In this document: one piece after another, positions 4,942 to 6,684 of the stretch | Position numbering within the stretch: position 1 is the first letter of the stretch | How the letters are laid out: every line of letters begins with the position of its first letter | Source of the DNA: Bacillota bacterium | Lineage (GTDB): Bacteria; Eremiobacterota; SpSt-956; JAKJGF01 | Direction of reading: 5' to 3' | Length of the DNA stretch: 6,684 nucleotides | Assembly: GCA_029555925.1 (NCBI GenBank) | Contig: JAKPQU010000355.1 | Span: 1 to 6,684, forward strand | The notes under the pieces: model-generated | Database searches by the model: none | What the model was told of the DNA's origin: nothing | What the model saw: only the letters and a program-made list of their open reading frames with translations | Translations under genes and position numbers: made by a program

Positions 4942-5475
4942 CTACATCAGCTCTACTGCAGTTTTGTCGCGAGGGTTTAGTGCTCCCCGGGTGGCAAAAA
5001 TAGCAGTGTCAACAAGAATACCTGTTCCGATATTCCCTGTGGAACCTAAATATGCGGCTGCAGCATTTGCACCTCCGTTAACCAGACCTCTCATGAGTGA
5101 AGCCTCTCTACCAGTTGTTTTTTCTTCTGATGCTCCGGTGATAAAGCCAACTCCGCCAACTAATGCACTTGTTACAATACCTCCTATTGGGCCGGCTATA
5201 GCGGAACCAGCATACCCAATGATAGAACAGACTGTACCTTTAAGTGCCCCGAAAATTCCGCCGCGGATCGTTTCTTTAACAACGGATACGCCTGCTTTGC
5301 CCAGTTCTGCATCAAGATTTTTCTGGACTGGAAACTGCGGCTTTTTGAGGAAGTCCGGTGTTTCGATGGTTGAGCCTAAAATTACCTGTTCTTTCGGTTC
5401 CTGAAAACCTTCTTTTTTCGCTACCTGTTTCTGTGCTGTTATAGTACTTTGTTGCTGTGTCCTGTTTATAATCAT
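4942..5475 (-). CDS. Glycine-rich, probably membrane-associated protein of unknown function
   Basis: I do not recognise a family in this 177-residue protein. Residues 1-60 are polar, Gln/Lys-rich and probably disordered (QQQSTITAQKQ). Residues 70-114 and 126-165 are rich in Gly, Ala, Ile and Val with small-residue spacings (GGIFGALKG, AGSAIAGPIGGI, ALVGGVG, NGGANAAAAYLG) like glycine-zipper helices, split by a charged loop (EEKTTGRE). No signal peptide is visible. The start is supported by AGGAGGG 7 nt before the ATG, much better than anything on the opposite strand, where a Pro-rich antisense frame (4877-5404) is a shadow. Convergent with the pha operon and sharing its terminator; a link to PHA is not shown. 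Pore-forming, granule-binding and phage-type membrane proteins share this composition, so function stays open. Confidence 0.7.
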   Translation of the reverse strand: MIINRTQQQSTITAQKQVAKKEGFQEPKEQVILGSTIETPDFLKKPQFPVQKNLDAELGKAGVSVVKETIRGGIFGALKGTVCSIIGYAGSAIAGPIGGIVTSALVGGVGFITGASEEKTTGREASLMRGLVNGGANAAAAYLGSTGNIGTGILVDTAIFATRGALNPRDKTAVELM

Positions 5476-5512
5476 ATTTATACCCTCCTGCTTCTTAATA
5501 ATCTTATCATAT

Positions 5513-5542
5513 AATATACGAAAATAAAAAATAATACAACAA
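5513..5542 (-). promoter_or_regulatory. Possible promoter of the minus-strand glycine-rich gene
   Basis: On the minus strand TTGTTG (5537-5542) and TATATT (5513-5518) are 18 bp apart and about 40 bp upstream of the ATG. Both boxes deviate from consensus and the region is AT-rich, so chance matches are likely. Confidence 0.3.
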
Positions 5543-5600
5543 CTGAATGTTAATTTTTTGTTAATATTTAGCTATTTTTCATTTTATACCATTTTGCCGT

Positions 5601-5735
5601 AACACCATGCCGTGGTAATAGGGAGAAAAAAATATCATAGCGGCACAGTGTATTCGATTGAACTATAATGCAAAGCAGAATGATGTAAATTTGTTATAAA
5701 TATTCCGATCCGGCAATGCTATGTGATGACTATAC
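5601..5735 (-). repeat. MITE-like repeat, copy D (inverted, decayed)
   Basis: This stretch reads as the reverse complement of the element at 1-123 and 6545-6684. Matching blocks in order are GGAGAAAAAAATATCA (5622-5637), a GCACAG-like block (5643-5648), ATTGAACTATAATG (5657-5670; ATTGAATTATAATG in copy A), CAAAGCAGAATGATGTAA (TAAAGTAGCATGATATAA) and TGTTATAAATATTCC (TGTTATAAACGTTCC). Differences are scattered substitutions, mostly transitions, and small deletions. The T-run and the distal inverted repeat (about 5709-5735) are badly eroded, so the right boundary is approximate. This is an older insertion than copies A and C. Confidence 0.65.
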
Positions 5736-5811
5736 AGTATTTGTATTGATATGAGAAGTTTGTAGTCAGATAAAGATTTAATGTTTAATTTTGTAATTTT
5801 ATATAAATATA

Positions 5812-5840
5812 TTGACAAAATATTATTTATATAATATTAT
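5812..5840 (+). promoter_or_regulatory. Sigma-70-like promoter of the two-helix membrane protein gene
   Basis: A perfect TTGACA (5812-5817) and TATTAT (5835-5840, five of six) are separated by 17 bp and lie 39 bp upstream of the favoured GTG start. A perfect TATAAT at 5830 is too close to the -35 box (12 bp). The gene therefore appears to be transcribed on its own. Confidence 0.6.
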
Positions 5841-5879
5841 GTATTTACAAAATACAATTAATTCGAAAGGGTGATTTTT

Positions 5880-6422
5880 GTGGTTAACGAAGAAAAAATG
5901 TTTAAAGATATATGTTACAGGAAAAATTCAGAAGAACTTTTGGAGGAGCAGGATAAATGTGCCGAAAAGAAGCCGTATATACCCGGAGTGAAGATGGTTG
6001 TTTCCGAACATCATGTGGTGAAAAATATATTTTTTGAAAAAAATTCAGTCAGTGCACCGGAAATAAAGTCCGAACCTTTTGAAGTTATTGAAAGAAGAAG
6101 ATACAGAGAATTAAAAGAAGATTTCAACAGAAAACTCTTTAATAATGCAGACAGAATTACCTCTGTGGCAAAACCTTTAATTATATCTCTTGTTGCTGCT
6201 TTTATTATAGATCTCTTCTACTGGGTTCTTGCTTTTACTCCTCATGCCGGTTATATGTGGCTCGTCGGTAATATATGTACTGTTGTCCAGATCCTTTCTG
6301 CTGGAGGTCTTCTGAGCCTGTTTTTTTACAGCTTTTTTACAGGCAGAGAAATCACTAAGGCCTATGACAGATTATTTGAAACATTTGATAAAAATCTTGT
6401 AGCAGAAATGGATTACCTGTAG
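5880..6422 (+). CDS. Two-transmembrane-helix protein of unknown function
   Basis: No family is recognised. The product has 180 residues from GTG 5880. An N-terminal domain of about 95 residues is charged and Lys/Glu-rich (with ERRRYRELKEDFNRK at 71-85). Two hydrophobic helices follow, at about 99-120 (PLIISLVAAFIIDLFYWVLAF) and 126-153. A short charged tail (GREITKAYDRLFETFDKNL) completes the protein. There is no signal peptide, so it is probably an inner-membrane protein with both tails in the cytoplasm. Start choice: AAAGGGTGA at 5866-5874 sits correctly in front of GTG 5880, whereas the longer frame from GTG 5871 overlaps that ribosome binding site. ATG 5898 is a further alternative. Its own promoter and no close neighbour give no functional context. 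Confidence 0.7.
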   Translation: MVNEEKMFKDICYRKNSEELLEEQDKCAEKKPYIPGVKMVVSEHHVVKNIFFEKNSVSAPEIKSEPFEVIERRRYRELKEDFNRKLFNNADRITSVAKPLIISLVAAFIIDLFYWVLAFTPHAGYMWLVGNICTVVQILSAGGLLSLFFYSFFTGREITKAYDRLFETFDKNLVAEMDYL

Positions 6423-6544
6423 TTTAACCTCTTCATACAGATTATCAGACTATATTTTTCTGTTCTTTTGCCTGATATTATAGTTTATTGGTCATGCCAA
6501 ATTGCTTTAATTAAACTGAACAATTTGAATAACAGGTAAATATC

Positions 6545-6684
6545 GTCTGCCTGCCTGATGCTCCTCCGAAAAAAATCTAAACTGGAACGTTTATAACAGT
6601 TACAGCTTATATCATGCTACTTTACATTATAATTCAATAAAATATACCTGTGCTGCCGTGATATTTTTTTCTCCGGAACACCAG
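6545..6684 (+). repeat. MITE-like repeat, copy C (left inverted repeat present, right end cut by window edge)
   Basis: The left terminal inverted repeat (6545-6575: GTCTGCCTGCCTG, A, TGCTCC, TCCG, seven A's) is the reverse complement of the right end of copy A (93-123) at about 27 of 31 positions. The body (6572-6684) matches 1-113 with one mismatch. By comparison with copy A, ten more bases (GCAGGCAGAC) would complete an element of about 150 bp. No long reading frame is present. The target duplication cannot be seen because no copy is intact at both ends. Confidence 0.75.

Larger units (their letters stand above)
5476..5870. other. Non-coding region with divergent promoters and a decayed repeat
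   Basis: This gap of nearly 400 bp separates two divergently transcribed genes. Beyond the two promoters and the inverted repeat remnant listed separately it holds AT-rich DNA, including two TGTTAAT blocks near 5548-5564. I see no reading frame or known RNA in it. Confidence 0.5.

Noticed and set aside
4877..5404. 175-codon plus-strand open frame opposite the glycine-rich gene
   Set aside because: It starts just before the terminator hairpin and reads through it, has no SD, and its Pro/Ala-rich product is the antisense image of a Gly/Ala-rich gene that has a strong SD on the minus strand.
6423..6544. Terminator after the two-helix membrane protein gene
   Set aside because: Only weak pairings are visible (for example CAAATTG 6498-6504 with CAATTTG 6521-6527, 16-nt loop, no T-run).

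Overview
This window is an AT-rich stretch of bacterial chromosome, strongly biased to AGA arginine codons and A/T third positions. It carries a compact polyhydroxyalkanoate (PHA) gene cluster. No rRNA, tRNA or ribosomal-protein marker is present, so I cannot place the organism. AT-rich coding, a class III-type PHA synthase and repeat-laden intergenic DNA suggest a free-living, possibly uncultivated, low-GC bacterium; that is inference.

Layout. Positions 1-262 hold two copies of a short non-coding repeat. An AT-rich leader follows, ending in a promoter (TTGACA/TATAAT, 544-575). Five plus-strand genes come next, apparently one operon: a phasin-like protein (614-1111), PHA synthase PhaC (1140-2249), a short-chain dehydrogenase/reductase (2335-3117), a small PhaE/PhaR-like synthase subunit (3182-3568) and an SCP2-type thiolase (3660-4853). 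A near-perfect hairpin at 4888-4916 closes the operon. It also serves a convergent minus-strand gene for a glycine-rich, probably membrane-inserting protein of unknown function (4942-5475). A second non-coding stretch (5476-5879) contains a decayed inverted copy of the repeat and a good promoter for a two-helix membrane protein of unknown function (5880-6422). The window ends inside another copy of the repeat (6545-6684), nearly identical to the one at position 1.

How the genes work together. The thiolase would condense acetyl-CoA (or other acyl-CoAs) to a 3-ketoacyl-CoA and the SDR would reduce it to a 3-hydroxyacyl-CoA. PhaC with the small PhaE-like partner would polymerise that monomer, and the phasin would coat the granule. 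This is a whole precursor-to-granule pathway in one transcript, but the gene order is unusual (the reductase lies between phaC and phaE) and the thiolase is of the SCP2/HDCF type rather than the classical PhaA type.

The least ordinary material is non-coding: (i) a roughly 150-bp MITE-like element with about 31-bp terminal inverted repeats, in at least three recognisable copies plus one decayed inverted copy; (ii) 7-bp tandem repeats (CGTCACG or its complement) in all three larger intergenic gaps of the pha operon; (iii) a hairpin that buries the phaC ribosome binding site and start codon, with a second copy of the same 9-mer just upstream that could compete for the same anti-SD strand.
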